The notes: generated by a model not told the origin, from the letters alone. Positions 29,965 to 42,289 are shown, numbered from the stretch's first letter. The stretch is 64,000 nucleotides of DNA from Adiantum capillus-veneris (GCA_014529385.2 CM043961.1:15850478-15914477); one strand, 5' to 3'. Program-made: numbers and translations.

Positions 29965-30332
29965 TATGGGTTTGCAACCTCTTCCTCCATAGAAACAATG
30001 TCTCCTTCTAGATCTACAACCTCTTTCTCCATAGCTACAACCTCTCCTTCTAGATATACAACCTCTTTCTTCATAGCTACAACGTCTCCTTCTAGATCTA
30101 CAACCTCTTTCTCCATAGCTCAAAAATCTCCTTTTAGATTAGCAACCCCTTTCTCCATAGCTCTAGCATTTCCTTCTAAATCTGCAGCCTCTTTCTCCAT
30201 GGCTACAATATCTCCTTCCTTGAACAAGCTTCCTACCCCACTTTTGATCTCTTCCCAAGCTTGCATCTCTCTTTTGAGTTTTGTAACCTCTTCCTTGATG
30301 TGCAACATCAACTTCTCTACTCTAGTTCCCAA
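29965..30332 (-). pseudogene. Coiled-coil coding relic made of a 42-bp minisatellite
   Basis: Six or so 42-bp units (TCTCCTTCTAGATCTACAAC..., 29998-30220) encode, on the minus strand, a 14-residue repeat of the form A-M-E-K-E-V-V-D-L-E-G-D-V-V, i.e. two heptads with hydrophobic residues spaced for a coiled coil. A further helical stretch (I-K-E-E-V-T-K-L-K-R-E-M-Q-A-W) lies upstream at 30235-30332. One in-frame stop occurs near 30120. The plus-strand Ser/Thr-rich frame of the same repeat looks like the antisense shadow. I cannot name a family. Confidence 0.5.
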
Positions 30333-30366
30333 TCATTTTCAATATCTCTTTCCGACAGTCGTTCCA

Positions 30367-30371
<5 letters not shown>

Positions 30372-30418
<47 letters not shown>
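30372..30418. repeat. (CT)n microsatellite
   Basis: About 23 CT units without interruption. Confidence 0.97.
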
Positions 30419-30421
<3 letters not shown>

Positions 30422-30728
30422 TATGCACTATGCAAGTAATTTCTAGTGGGAGTGTGCTTGTTCATAGCTACCAAAGGATTACAATGGAGTAGAGATCTAC
30501 TCTACATGGTGCCAATGCAGTGGAATGCAAGGGGTGTATGCAAAGCTTATCAAGGGTTGCACAATTTAAATGTTGGCAAAGTATCCTTGGGTAAGTGCCA
30601 ATTCTTGCAAAGTGTGTGTGGTTAGTGTATTTTTCCCATGAATGAATTATTGGTGCTTTTTTCTTTTGAAACTAGTAGGCTTCTTTATTAATTATCTCTT
30701 CTTTTATCATATTCTATATATTCAAAAA

Positions 30729-31000
30729 CATTGGTAATCGATACTAGTGCCTCCAAAAGAGTTATTTATAAGCTTCTAATTAATGGCTTGGGAAAATTTT
30801 CTCCAATGCATGTCATCAATGTAGGCCACGAGAATGGATTGGTCTAAATTCAACAATAATCATATTGTAATCAAATTCAACTATGGATTTAAGAGGCTCA
30901 CATTATATTTAACATTTGTATTGTACATCTTTGTGTTCATGTTTGATTTGCAGAAAGTTGTATCACAAAGGTCAATAGCATGGAATTTTATGAGCATTAT
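30729..31000 (+). pseudogene. Possible copia protease relic
   Basis: T-L-V-I-D-T-S-A-S-K-R-V (from 30732) resembles a copia protease active site. After a frame change, a block with I-K-F-N-Y-G-F-K-R and V-L-Y-I resembles the following protease strand and VLYVP motif. There are stops and a frameshift, and no LTR or RT nearby, so this is tentative. Confidence 0.3.
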
Positions 31001-31767
31001 GTCTACAATATTTGAATATTCAATCCCTAGGGAGATATATTCAATCACTTAGTGCTTGTTGCACACCAAGAACCAACAAAACCAAGATGGACATTCAAGT
31101 CTGGAACCAAACATCAACAACCAAGAATCACTTGATGGTATCTATGAAAGTTACAATAGGTGTCTATGAAGTTAAAACAAAGAAAGGTGTCAACTAAAGT
31201 TACATCAAAGAAAGGTGCCACAACAAATGAAAGGCAAGACAAAGGAGCCAAAAAGATGGAGCAATAGAATAAAGAGGAAAGAAACCTTCATTAAGGTGGT
31301 GGGAGAGAGAACTAAGAGCCTAGCTATGTTTTCCATGTACATAACACTTATGTTGACGATTCATATGCTAATTGAGTGGGCTTATGTACTTGATTGATGC
31401 AATATGATCTTTACCATCTTACAATGTTCATCTCTTTACTTGTTGTGCTCTCTATCATTGTCTTGAAGTACGTTATGTTGTTATTCAATTAGTGGTAAAT
31501 TGTGTGCACTTGTATTGTAATACTAAAGTTTCTCCCATTTTCTATGCCCCATAGAAATTTGTGTTAAGGATCATGTCAGCCAGAAACTCTTGTAGTTGAC
31601 ACGTTCTTGTACATAACTGGATGTCAATAGTGACTAGTGAAAGGTTGGTCGCAAGGCACCATAAAACAAAGTAAAGCTCAATATTGGTATTCTAAATAAT
31701 GGACATCTCAATCTAAAATGTGGACATGACACATGTGGTTGCTAATAGTACAATTAACCTTAATAGA
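31001..31767. other. Intergenic DNA without recognisable gene
   Basis: Short ORFs only; no motif seen. Confidence 0.5.
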
Positions 31768-31873
31768 CATTAGGAGAGAGTGGGGTATATGAGGGCCTCT
31801 TTATTTGGCAGCTTAAGGAAGTACTTGAAACTTAGTCAATATTTTGCCAAAGGCTAGAATGGTGGGGTATGCT
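31768..31873 (+). repeat. MITE-like terminal segment, copy 2
   Basis: CATTAGGAGAGAGTGGGGTA...AGGGCCTCTTTATTTGGCAG, then CTTAAGG and ...CCAAAGGCTAGAATGGTGGGGTA. It is the best match to both ends of the TIR element at 58,990-59,453 and shares its internal end with copy 1 (29,525). Confidence 0.78.
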
Positions 31874-32895
31874 AACACTAGTCTTAGGATGTATGTATAG
31901 AAGTTCCTTGGGCCAAGTTAGTGGTGGCTTTTACGACGTATGCACAAAAGTGAATTGGAACAGGTTAGCGGCTTGGGCCATTAAAGTAGATTATGGTAGA
32001 ATTTGGTACTTTGACCATAAGCTTTGTACATAATATGAAATATTCATGGAAGTATTGGTTTTAATATGTGAAAGAAATTATAAGACTCGTATTTGACTTC
32101 AAAGGACCCAAAAGAAGGAATTATTAAAAAATAGAAGGTTTATGCATTAAGGTGAAATTTATTGTTGAGCTTTAATGAGTATGGAATGCAATCCATCTTT
32201 ATTGAGACATTTTATAACCTTCACAAGTGTATTACATTCCTAAAAATGGAATACTCAAATAAATTTATGCCTAATTAAGAAATATATGACCTAAAATTTA
32301 TGCTTTTTATGTGACAGGAAAATTGTCTATGACCACCTTCGATTCTGTACTGACAGATATATGACATGCTCATAGAGCTTAACATCGCATGAGTAAAGCA
32401 TCACAAACTCATTGCATCCTATATGGAATCTTGTAGAAAGCTTCATACACATGCTTTAGGGCTTTCTATATATGCTTTAAATAATATTGTATTCGCTTTA
32501 AAGTGGATTGGCATGCCCTAAAAGTAGAATCACTCGTTGGAGATGCTAAATGAGAAGATCTAAAGTTCCATGTTAAATTTCTATTTGTGTCTTGAGCTAC
32601 ATTTCCAAGGGCATGCTATTCTATATAGAGTCATGCATATCTGGTACATCTTGAACATCTGATTGTGCTCCATTGAGAATGAATGGAACTTAGTTTCCCT
32701 AACCAAATGTGAATAGAGAGTTGTAAGGGATTGGTCATTTAATAACTTGTTTTTATCTACCTCTACTTTAGCATACCAATGTGGCACTATCAAGAGTGTT
32801 TCCCCAAGCATTAATTATAGCTCTTGCATTTGGCATTTATAGCAAAGTTATCTCCTTTTCAAAGTGCTACTGGTAAAACATCATGGTGGTCTACG
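31874..32895. other. AT-rich intergenic DNA
   Basis: No gene recognised. Minus-strand sequence near 32581-32811 is open for 76 codons and may be a further remnant of the decayed gene just to the right, but no motif supports this. Confidence 0.45.
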
Positions 32896-33800
32896 TATAT
32901 TGGCCCAAAGTGTTGGCTTTCGATGATAGCATCATCATCAACATCCTTGCCACCCTCACAATCCTTCGTAGGCATAATGCTCTCATAGGCCCATTCCTTG
33001 ATAGTATCCTTATTGACGCAAATCCTCCATTTGTTTTACATTAAAAAAGTCACAAAAGCACGATAGCATGTTGTACCACAATGCTTTCATATGAGTAGCC
33101 ATTCACACTATGCATGAACATTGTCTTATTAATTGGCTTGTAGTTCCATTGGCGTGTCATGTCAACTTCACCAAGTTTAATGTCCTCAAAACCCCTTGAT
33201 TATCTTAAGTGGTTAAAATTTTCCCTCAAGAAATACACCACCTTAGATGCACATTTTAGAGTGGCCCCATCTACCCTCAGCTGCTCATGAGGGAGTGCCC
33301 TTTTTATCTTAGCATCAATGCCATCGTGTTCACCCTTTCCATGCCCAGAACCAAAAAAACTTCTAGCACATCTCTTTGCCTGTTAGTTGGAATACCTAGT
33401 AACAAAATAGAACATCTGCTTTGCCTTGAATTGGGTAGCACAATTAACCACACCCAATGCCTCTTTTCCCTCCAGTCACTATCATTCAACCATGCATCCT
33501 TCAATAGGAGGTAGTGCTGCACAAACAAGGTGTCATGAACCTTGTCATCTAAGATATAGAAACGAGTTGTCTTCAAGACCTCCCTTTTTGATGAGTGACG
33601 ATAGATAATGTGCACCAATATAGTAACTTGGTTGAAGTACCAGTGCATGGACTGTATTTCATGTTGGCCCTTGAAAGAGTAATTATCTGCAAAGTCTATG
33701 ATTGACCCAACAACATCATCTAGGAGTGTTCCAAGACACAACTTGAACTGCTCTGCTTGCCATTTGCAAACAAAGTTGTGTTCTATTTAAACTACTTTAT
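32896..33800 (-). pseudogene. Decayed repetitive gene family with G-H-G-K-G-E-H-D-G motif, copy 1
   Basis: Reading the minus strand from 33741 down: F-Y-I-L-D-D-K-V-H-D-T-L-F-V-Q-H (about 33530-33580), R-H-W-V-W, then across frame changes G-H-G-K-G-E-H-D-G followed by K-R-A-L-P-H-E-Q-L (about 33285-33345), N-G-T-T-S-Q-L (about 33130-33160) and C-F-C-D-F near 33040. From memory this is the conserved layout of an abundant, uncharacterised protein family annotated in seed-free plant genomes and elsewhere; I cannot confirm the name. Several stops and frameshifts show it is dead. A second copy in the same orientation lies at 56,997-58,250. Confidence 0.6.
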
Positions 33801-33949
33801 GTGGTCCTTGATCCAACACAAGAGTTTTGTGCAACACATCTTCTTATGCACTAGATCCTTTTTGGTCTTCTTCTTGCCATTTTCATTCATCCCTAACTCC
33901 ACCTCATGAAACCCCTTAACAGTAACTTATGTTGTCTTTTTCCATTTCT

Positions 33950-34960
33950 CTTGGGCACAGTACTTTTAAGCACAAGGCTTTAAAGCATATACTACTTTGA
34001 GCATAGAACTTCAAATCATTGAAAGATCCACAAATTTCCTTGAAATCTACTTCTTACTGCTTGGGTGATTTAGTTTTGTGCTTCAAATTAGACTATTATT
34101 ATGCACATGGCTCAATAGTCTACTTTAAATAAAACTACTTTTAAGCCGCCATAGCTTATTGTTCTATTTTAACTCAGATTACTTTTAAGTAGACGGCTCA
34201 GTAGTATGCTTTAAAGAAATGGAGAAAGCTAATATATTTTAGACCAAGCATCGACTAATTTTAAGCACAGAGCTTTAAAGCATCTACTACTTTTAAACAC
34301 ATGTTACACCATGTGTCAGGTTGATGCTTTTTAGTAGTGCAGTAAGCTTTAAAGCAGTGGGGAAATCTAATTTATTTAAGAGCAACCATCTACTATTTTT
34401 AAGCATGGGACTTTAAAGCACTGAAATATCCATATCTTTTCTTAAAATCTGCTTCTTATTGCTTTGGTAGTTTAGTTTTGTGCTTTAAAGCAACAATATG
34501 CTTTAAATCAGACTACTTTTTAGCACAGGTCTCAATGCTCTCCTTTAAAGCACACTACTTTTAAGCACAAGGCTTTAAAGTACAAAACTAAATTAAAGCA
34601 AACTACTTTTACTTTTAAGCATAGGGCTCAATAGTCTCCCTTAAACTAGACAACTGCTTTAAAGTACAAAACTAAATTAAAGCAAACTACTTTTACTTTT
34701 AAGCATAGGGTTCAATAGTCTCCTTTAAACTAGACTACTTTTAAACACAAGCCTTTAAAGTTAAAAACTAAATTAAAACATACTACTTTTAAACATAGGG
34801 CTTTAAAGTACAAAACTAAATTATCAAAGCAGCAAAAGCTAGGTTTGAAGCAAAGCCATGGAACTTTTCATGCTCTAAAGCCTTGTGCTTAAAAGTAGTA
34901 GATGCTTGATCTAAGAGACATTAGCTTTCTTTATTATGTTGCTAAGGAGGAAAGCACATT
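33950..34960. repeat. Degenerate AT-rich repeats around TTTAAAGC / CTACTTTTAAGCAC
   Basis: The phrases CTACTTTTAAGCACA and GGCTTTAAAGCA and their variants recur more than fifteen times in both orders, at irregular spacing. A longer near-duplicate (AACTAAATTAAAGCAAACTA...) appears near 34584 and 34669. This looks like an old, decayed short-unit satellite. TTTAAA and AAGCTT-like cores make it partly self-complementary. Confidence 0.75.
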
Positions 34961-36984
34961 CTTAGTATATTCATAAGCACACGTTTAGTATCATACTTAG
35001 TATGCTAGCTAGCTAATTCAATGTGCTAATGAACATATTTATTATGCTAACAAGAAAATTATCTATGGTAAATATTACATTTTAGGCTATTTTCTATTAA
35101 AAAAATTGAGTATTTTCAATCCTTTTCCAAATACAATACAGTTTAGTAGATTTCCCTTTGATGTGCATAGGTCGATGGAAAGCTCCAAAGTTCATGATCC
35201 ACGTGCAAGAAAAATTATGTACAACTTTATCAGAGTTCAATGCTACTTATGGATTTTCCATGGAGGGGTTTAGATCTCAAAATGGTAAAGTGGGAGTACG
35301 TCACTGATGCCGAATGGTTCAATGTGCTCAAACAAACAAAGGATCCGCTCCATTATCGCATCAAATGTAGCACCGTCCACACCAACATGTATGAGTCGAT
35401 GATGAAACTACATTACAATATAATAGAAGGGTCTAATCTATAAGATCCCCAAATTTTGGGTCTCTTTTTAAAATAAGAAAGACAGATTCAAATGTTTTTT
35501 TGTCAAATTTTGATTTAAGATTCTTGATTGATAGTATTGTAAAGTTCTAAAGTAAAAAGCAAGGTCGTTTCCATGTTCCAGTAGGTCTAACAGACGTTTG
35601 GTTCAGTTTTGAGAAAAATTGTTATTTTTAGGTTTTTCATGCTTTTAGGTGCTTTTCTTGCAAAAAGCAGGGTTGGATTCTTAACCTATGTGTTTTGGGG
35701 AAGCTATAGTTCAATTTTGTAAAAATATTCTTTTCGAGTGCTTTTCACACTATTTTTAACTTTTCATGATTTTTAGTGTTTTTTAGTGAAAAGCGAGTCT
35801 GCTTTCTTATTCCAATGGACAAGGGGAACCCATGGTTCAATTTTAGATTTTTTTTTTTCTTTTTACGCTATTTTTATCTTTGTAGAAAACTAGTGCTAGT
35901 TTTTGGCTTGGGCATCACTCTGGCGGCTTGCTGTAGTGCCTATAAATTGGCAGGGAGTGCTCAGTTTTCAAGGCCGTCTGTTGCGTCTACTACCGCAAGG
36001 CAATACATACCTATTATACGAAGTGGTGCAAGATCTTCATCACCATCTTCATAAGCTCTCCTCTCTCGTTTAAGGGAAGAAGAAGAAGAAGGACATTCTC
36101 TCTCTACTTGCTTACTATCTCCTCTCTCGTTTCACGTTGTAAGCGCTCTCCGAAAGCTCTCGTGCTGAAGACCTCTACATAGCTCTCATCAATGCTCTCT
36201 TGTGGCATAGGAAGAAGCCTTTTGAAAGCCCCTAATCAATTCTAAAGCACGGTGAAAAGCTCTAAACTCCATAGCCATCATCATCTCTCTCTAAATGTCG
36301 TTTTTATGAGTAGATACCCTCTCCATGGTTCTTTTTTCATATACGAGTGTGTGTATGGATTTGTCGAGTGCATATGAAGTTGCCCCATGATTATTTTATT
36401 ATGTTTAAGACTCTCATTTATGCACACGATGTGTTGATCACGTGCGTGCAAAAAAAAAGTGCTTTTCGTGTAACGCCATAGAAGCGGTAGGAACACTGTT
36501 TTGGTCATAACTCACAAACTGTTATAAATCATCCCAAACCCTTCAAACCAAAGATAAAACACATCATTTAGAACATTTTTTCTCTTGGGTGTCATGTAAA
36601 ATCATGCACGAGCTAAGAGATATGGTCAAAAAACAGCTTGTTGCTCATCGCACTTGGTCAAAATTTTGGACCCCAGGCTCCTTGGAGAACCACTATATAG
36701 ATTCATCGGATGGGCAAACGCACTTAGCCAATTGAAAAGATTTATTAAAATTGGTATTTAGGTCTCCGTTATCACCTTGGGTATGGGAGTTATTAATCCT
36801 TCCATGACCGGGTTTACCTATGCGTATAGGGGTGCTACCAAGGGGAAGTACCATATGACGTCGTGAGTTAACCGAGCCATTTTTTTACGATTTATGGTTT
36901 ATTTTGGTGATTTTATCTCAAGTATTAGATTTCCATAAACTCATGCGAGGATATATGATTAGTCAACCCGAACCGCACAGGCAA
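34961..36984. other. Intergenic DNA; possible promoter-like stretch
   Basis: No gene recognised. At 35,940 a CCTATAAATTGGC box is followed by about 250 bp of CT/GAA-rich sequence (36,050-36,200) that resembles the R/U5 part of an LTR or a 5' UTR, but no matching second LTR was found in the window. Confidence 0.4.
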
Positions 36985-37092
36985 ATATGAATAAGCGGCT
37001 TTCTTTTTGTGTTACCGTTTGTTGTGTGAGTAAGGCAGATATGAATAAGCGGCTTTCCTTTTGTGTTACCGTTTGTTGTGTGAGTATCATAT
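36985..37092. repeat. 54-bp tandem duplication
   Basis: ATATGAATAAGCGGCTTTC...TTGTTGTGTGAGTA occurs at 36985 and again at 37039, with a single substitution (CTTTCT/CTTTCC). Confidence 0.93.
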
Positions 37093-37734
37093 GGGTAAAG
37101 CGATGTGATAAAGTGTTAGTCTATATTATGGAGTTGATCTTGATGCATTGGTTTGAGGTCACACACTTTCATTTGCATGTTATGTATGCCCCCAAAAATG
37201 GCAAAAAGTTGTTTTTTGCATATGTGTGAAGTTATGGCTTATGGTCGACCTAAGGGTCATAGCTGTTTTGCATCATTTTTATGGTGATGGAATGATATCA
37301 TATGATGTATGAAACCTCATGGATAGATGTGGATGCCTCATGTGCATGGGTATGATTGCTTTCTACCTTTCTAGGTCAAACCTAACTCTATGTGCTAGAG
37401 AGGCGAAGTGCAGGTATGATGCATCAACTTTGCATGGTTAGATGTTGTCAACTTGGATTTTTATATCATGTTTAGTTTCTGGTTGGACTTATTTTATGCA
37501 TGAAAATCTCGTGTCTTAAGAGCCATGTGTGTGGACTTCGATTGACTGCAATGGATATGTCAAACTCCAAGTGTGGGAGTTGGTTCAGTGTGAATATGGT
37601 TTGTGGATAAGGGCTGAGATCCCTCATGGATTATGGTTGTGATTTTATGGTGGAAGCCACTGTGGCTCTTGGTTTTTTTTCTGGATATGGTTATGCTGCC
37701 AAAATGTTGTCGAAATTTTTGCAGCCATGTTATG
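37093..37734. other. Intergenic DNA flanking the minus-strand LTR element
   Basis: No gene recognised. The last five bases (TTATG, 37730-37734) are one copy of the target duplication. Confidence 0.5.
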
Positions 37735-38525
37735 TGTTGGCGGTCATAGCACAGTGCACAACCCACCGACATAATGTCAATCCGGTGGATTGGAACCCGG
37801 CTAGTGCATGGAAGCATGGATGCACCTAATGTGACAGAATGAGGACTCTAGGAAAAGGGGTAAAGCAAGAGAGGAGAAGAGGGAAAGCCGATGAAGCAAG
37901 ATCTATGCACACACACTCTCAATCTACACTCTAACTCTCTAATCATGCAGACAATGGAGTATCCCTTTGCTCTAATCTCAAGCACACACACTCAAATCAC
38001 ACATTAAGCATACACAAAGAAGCCTAATGAGAGAAATGTATACAGCCCACATACACACACACTCTAATCTAGCACACATGTGAAGCAAGAATGCTCAAAC
38101 AAGAGGGAAAACTTGAGAGGGAAGAGAAGATTAACACTAATCATACACCATTAACACACATAAGCCTGAAAGACAAGAGAAAGTAGAGAGAAATTAGCTT
38201 CCATTAATCCCAATGACCACTACATATGATGTGGAAGATCCAAGCTCCATAGCCACTCCTCTTCTTCTTCTCCACACTCCCTCACACTCTCTTCTCTAAG
38301 AATGCCCTTTCACATCTTGTGAATTGACTTATATACAAGGGCTTTTTAAAATGGGCGGCCGGCCAAAAAATGTATAACATGCTGCAGGTATCTAGGCTCA
38401 TCTAGTCATCAATGTACAACTTGGAACCCACTATGGAGCCCGTAAATACAAAAAATATATGCATACACATATGTGTACACACCAATGGAATCATAATGCA
38501 TGTCGTTGACGCTCGCCCGTCAACA
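37735..38525 (-). repeat. 3' LTR of the minus-strand element (791 bp)
   Basis: On the minus strand it begins TGTTGACGGGCG and ends CCGCCAACA. The TATA box TATATAAG (minus) is at 38328-38335. The purine tract 38526-38538 precedes it in transcription order. Confidence 0.95.
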
Positions 38526-38538
38526 CTCTCCCCTCCCG
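38526..38538 (-). other. Polypurine tract of the minus-strand element
   Basis: On the minus strand, TTCGGGAGGGGAGAG abuts the LTR; the plus strand reads CTCTCCCCTCCCG. Confidence 0.85.
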
Positions 38539-39829
38539 AAGCTTTGTCGTCCTTGACAAAGCCATGTCGTGGTAGATGCTTGAGAAAGAATGTTCCTGCA
38601 AAAAGAAAAAGGTGGATGAGGTAGCATTCTCAAATATATGGTGATAAGGCATAAGGAAAAGGCAAAGCACATGTAGTAATGAGTAAATGCAAAGAATTAT
38701 GAAATGTTACACTGCCATGAAGGAAAAATAAATTGCACTTGCAAAAATTAATTAATCAAGAGTTTTGGGCTTATGAATGAGTCTATCAATTAGTTAGCTA
38801 CGACTAAGGATTAAAACATTTACTCTAGTACTAGCTAAGTTAGTAAATTTATCCCAATGCAAGATTCCCTAATTATGTCTGTTATAGATTAGCTAACTAA
38901 CTCTCACAACTCGAAACAAAATCTTGAATATTTTTTTTACTTGAAGCTCAATGGAAGTTTTTCTCATTTCATTTTTCTTGCTTTTCATTTGTTATTTTTC
39001 ACATTTTGCAAAATCATTTGACGTGTGTGCTTATTTGTATACCCGGGGCTTTTTCCTTCTCAAAGAAAAGCACCCACACTGGGAACCTCTAGGGCTCTAG
39101 TACCATAGGCAATACATGTGAGTGAAGTACCAAATCAAGCCAGGATTTCTCTTCCAGCTTAAACTTTTACACTTGTGGCACTTTTGTTTTTCTTCCATTT
39201 CCTTTGTATTTTCACTAATGTTCTTTGTTGTTTGGGTGAGAAAGCCTCTCTATGCTTAAAACACTCCTAAGGTTTCAAACACTCGAATACTTTTACCAAC
39301 TAGGACTAGTAGTCAAGTAAATGAGTTAACCTAAAGTCAAGGCCTCCTAACCTCAAGGCTCATCAATAAAACTAAACTCTAAGTCAATTAACTAAAGAAA
39401 GGACAAGTTTATACATCTTTAATGGTAGATAACAAAACATAATTGAATGCACTTAATCAAACCAAGAAGAAGCCACAATCAACAAATATAAATGTACAAA
39501 ACCATATAGCATAGGAAGGAGTACACCTGTGCATGGGCTTGATGAAGAGGTCGATGTCATGGAAGCTCCTCGTGTCTGGAGATACATCATGTCTGCATGG
39601 TCGTCCAATCTCCATGGGCAAGCTAATGTCTGTCTATGTGCTGCATCAAAAGATCAACAAAAGCACTGTACCTCCAAGAGGTATGTCAGCAGCAAGATAA
39701 AATAACAAAAGTAACAGAATAAAAAAATAAAACATCTAAGCTAGGGTCTAAAACCTGGATATCCAGAGGGAAAAAACCCAAAAGGGAAAAAAGTGCCTCT
39801 GGTATATGCACATAAATCTAGTGCACATA
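38539..39829 (-). other. 3' non-coding part of the minus-strand element
   Basis: About 1.3 kb of AT-rich sequence between the last minus-strand open frame and the polypurine tract; no gene seen. Confidence 0.6.
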
Positions 39830-41350
39830 TCAATGTGTACAAATCTCAAATCTCATGCAACTAGGAGTCAAGAGAGAGCTCTCACCATGAAGCATGAGCT
39901 GCAATCTCTTAGCTCGATCTCTAATAGTCAAGGGCTGGCTAACACCTAGCTCCATATGTAAAGTCTTCTCAACAGCACAAGGAATGGTCGTAGGGTGGGC
40001 ATCAGCCTCTACTCGAATAGTCTGTGGAAGGCTCTTTGGTAGCCAAATCTGCAATGCTCGCGCTCTCGTAGGGATGTCAGTCTGAGCTCTCCTAGCGTGT
40101 CTACGTGTGCATCTAGCTCTAGGACATACTATCTGTTGAGAAGGTACCGCCCTCTCTAGGGGTAGTCTCATCTCTCGACATCTAGCTCGTGGAGGTCTCG
40201 CTCTAGGGTATGATCCTGTATGCGCTGGGTGTGCTACCGCTCGTGCCCTAGGTACCCAAACATGTCTTTGTCCCTCAAAGTAAACATGTGCCTCAAGTGA
40301 CCGTCTAGATATGAGCCAACCATGTGAAAGTCCATCATCGGTCATATGGCTCTTTAGAAATATGATCGTGTCATCACAAGGTAAAAATCTAGCATGTAGC
40401 TCGTCACGGGGAAAAAATACCTATTGGGTTGTCCTGGAAGCTCTACATGGAGAGCTACGTGCCTGATCTATCGTGTGTCGCTCCTCAGTGGCACTACTCA
40501 CCATCGCAGATCCTCTGCCTAGAGAAGGCTCTACACATGGCTAAGATGCCTGTGTACGTGGTCTCCAAACAAGTCTAGCAGGCTCTATCGTATCCCTACA
40601 TAGGGTGTCCGTAGAGGTCACTCTAGTCCATGTACGTCCATGTATCTGTGGTGTAACCTCTATCTCTGTGGTGTCAGTAATGTGGTCTCTAGGAACCCGA
40701 TCTAGAAAAGTACGGCTCGTGGCTGGTCTCCGCTCAATCGGGTGATCTGATCATGAATCGGCACTCGTAGATGGCACTAGGGCAACATCTATATGTGGTG
40801 GCTGCTCTCTCTATGACTCACTGGCTATGACACCGCTATGCAAGCTAAAAGAGTGGGATAGCGATGCTGTGGCTCTGCATCTTCTCTCATAGGGGGATCT
40901 ACTCTCGTAGATGGCTCTATCTCAACATCTATCTCTAAGGGCCTTTGTGAGGTCGGAATATCTAAACAAGGATGCTCAAGGGCAGCTAGAATCTGTGGAG
41001 TGGTCTCATCTATAACAAATCCATCGGAGTCACTCACTCTATGACTCTGTGAGATCTCTCGCTGTGTGCTAGAAGTCTCGTGGATAAGTGTGGTAGGTGG
41101 TGTAGGCTCCCTAACAATACTCTGAGTGGGCTCTAGTCTCAGGGGCTCTACCTGTGGGTGGTAGGCTAGGTGTTGGAGCTATCTCTCGTAGCACACTATC
41201 ATCCTCATCTGGCATCTCCCAAGGTGGTAGAATACGACGTGACAAAAGAAGCCTAGGAGGTGATCTCTCTAGTGGTGTCTCTCGAGGGCTCGGAGCTCTC
41301 GGTAGCTGTGGAGCTAGCGTGGTCGTCGTGGGTAAACATAAATCATCATG
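39830..41350 (-). pseudogene. C-terminal part of the LARD polyprotein relic
   Basis: Minus-strand frame after the 295-codon ORF, kept in pieces: a 70-codon stretch (40825-41037), stop-containing segments, then 171 codons at 39830-40345. Composition is rich in Pro, Arg, Ser and Thr (R-P-A-T-S-R-T-F, P-R-A-R-P-P-R-A-R-C), like a disordered basic tail. No zinc knuckle or enzyme motif. I infer one long ancestral frame because similar composition runs throughout; this is uncertain. Confidence 0.4.
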
Positions 41351-41356
41351 TCTAAG

Positions 41357-42270
41357 TCAAGGGGAGTAGGGTAGACCTATAGTCAAAACATATACTGCAT
41401 GATCAACATCCCTATAAACTCGCTCACGTGGATCTCCTATCAAATATGCAAGAAGGCGGACTAAAGGATCTCTAGATCCACCACTCGTCAGGCATCTGTA
41501 CCTATGACCAAGCCCATCTAGATAGGTCACGGTCTGCTCAACTCTCTGAAGCTCCACTAGCCTAGGATGTGTCTGTGTGTCTAAGCTGTCATCTGGGTGT
41601 GCCCACTCTATGTCATCAAAATCAAGGGTCTCAATCAAGAGATACTGCTCTCCGAGATCATCAATAAAAACTGCTCTATCGGCCTGTGGATAGGCTCTCA
41701 AAATCTGCCTAGGTGTAGACATCATGCGCTGCGGGGTGGCTAGCCTCACAAAGGGGTGATCATAAGTGTCAACATAATATGCAACCCCTCGTGGAGATTG
41801 GCCTACTATATGCAAGATCTGACCGTCTATATCTCTCATGCTATGCCTAGTCTCTCTGGTCTCGGACAGTGTCTGAAGGGTGGGGGTCAGTGGTCTAGGG
41901 GCACTCATATCTACAATGGGTGATCTACCGGGCCCTACCTCTGGTGCTCTCAACTGGGGTGATATGGTAGTCATAGACTCTCTCGTATGCTCTCTAATCT
42001 GTGTCATGAAAGGCTCACATGGGTCTCTAGATGGTGCAAGGTGTCGAGGTTGAGACTCTCTAAAGTACGTGTCTCGAAGGCTCTGGGTCTCTATCTGTGG
42101 CTCACTCTGAGTGGTACACAAAGTGCTAGCAATCGCCGTGTACATCGCTCTAGACTCGTGATAGCTCGAAACGCTTGACGGCAAATCAAGTCTAGGTGAG
42201 GAGAATCCTGGCGGTGGTTTCCTGAGTGATGTGGGTGGTGGCACTGTGTCTAAAGGAGGTAAGGCACTCC
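41357..42270 (-). CDS. LARD ORF, unrecognised protein with repeat domain copy 2
   Basis: Open for 295 codons; its listed first codon is GTG (42244), so translation probably enters from upstream (open back to ~42285). The N-terminal half is Pro/Ser/Arg-rich. The C-terminal ~150 residues contain V-D-T-Y-D-H-P-F-V, F-I-D-D-L-G-E-Q-Y, D-D-I-E-W-A-H-P-D-D-S-L, T-H-P-R-L-V-E-L-Q and Y-L-D-G-L-G-H-R-Y-R, ending with G-D-P-R-E-R-V-Y...L-T-I-G-L-P-Y-S-P. The same order of motifs occurs in the ORF just upstream (42,290-42,832), so the protein carries a tandem duplication of an unnamed domain. It may be a structural Gag-like protein of a non-autonomous element; no known Gag motif supports that. Confidence 0.6.
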
Positions 42271-42289
42271 TACTCGAAGTAGGGCGCTA

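Noticed and set aside
29998-30492. Ser/Thr-rich 164-codon plus-strand ORF
   Set aside because: It is the opposite strand of a 42-bp repeat whose minus-strand translation is a regular coiled coil and continues into a normal helical region.
35776-36054. 92-codon plus-strand ORF with a hydrophobic segment, as a small membrane protein gene
   Set aside because: Phe-runs come from a T tract, no homologous motif is seen, and the following sequence looks like LTR or 5' UTR text.
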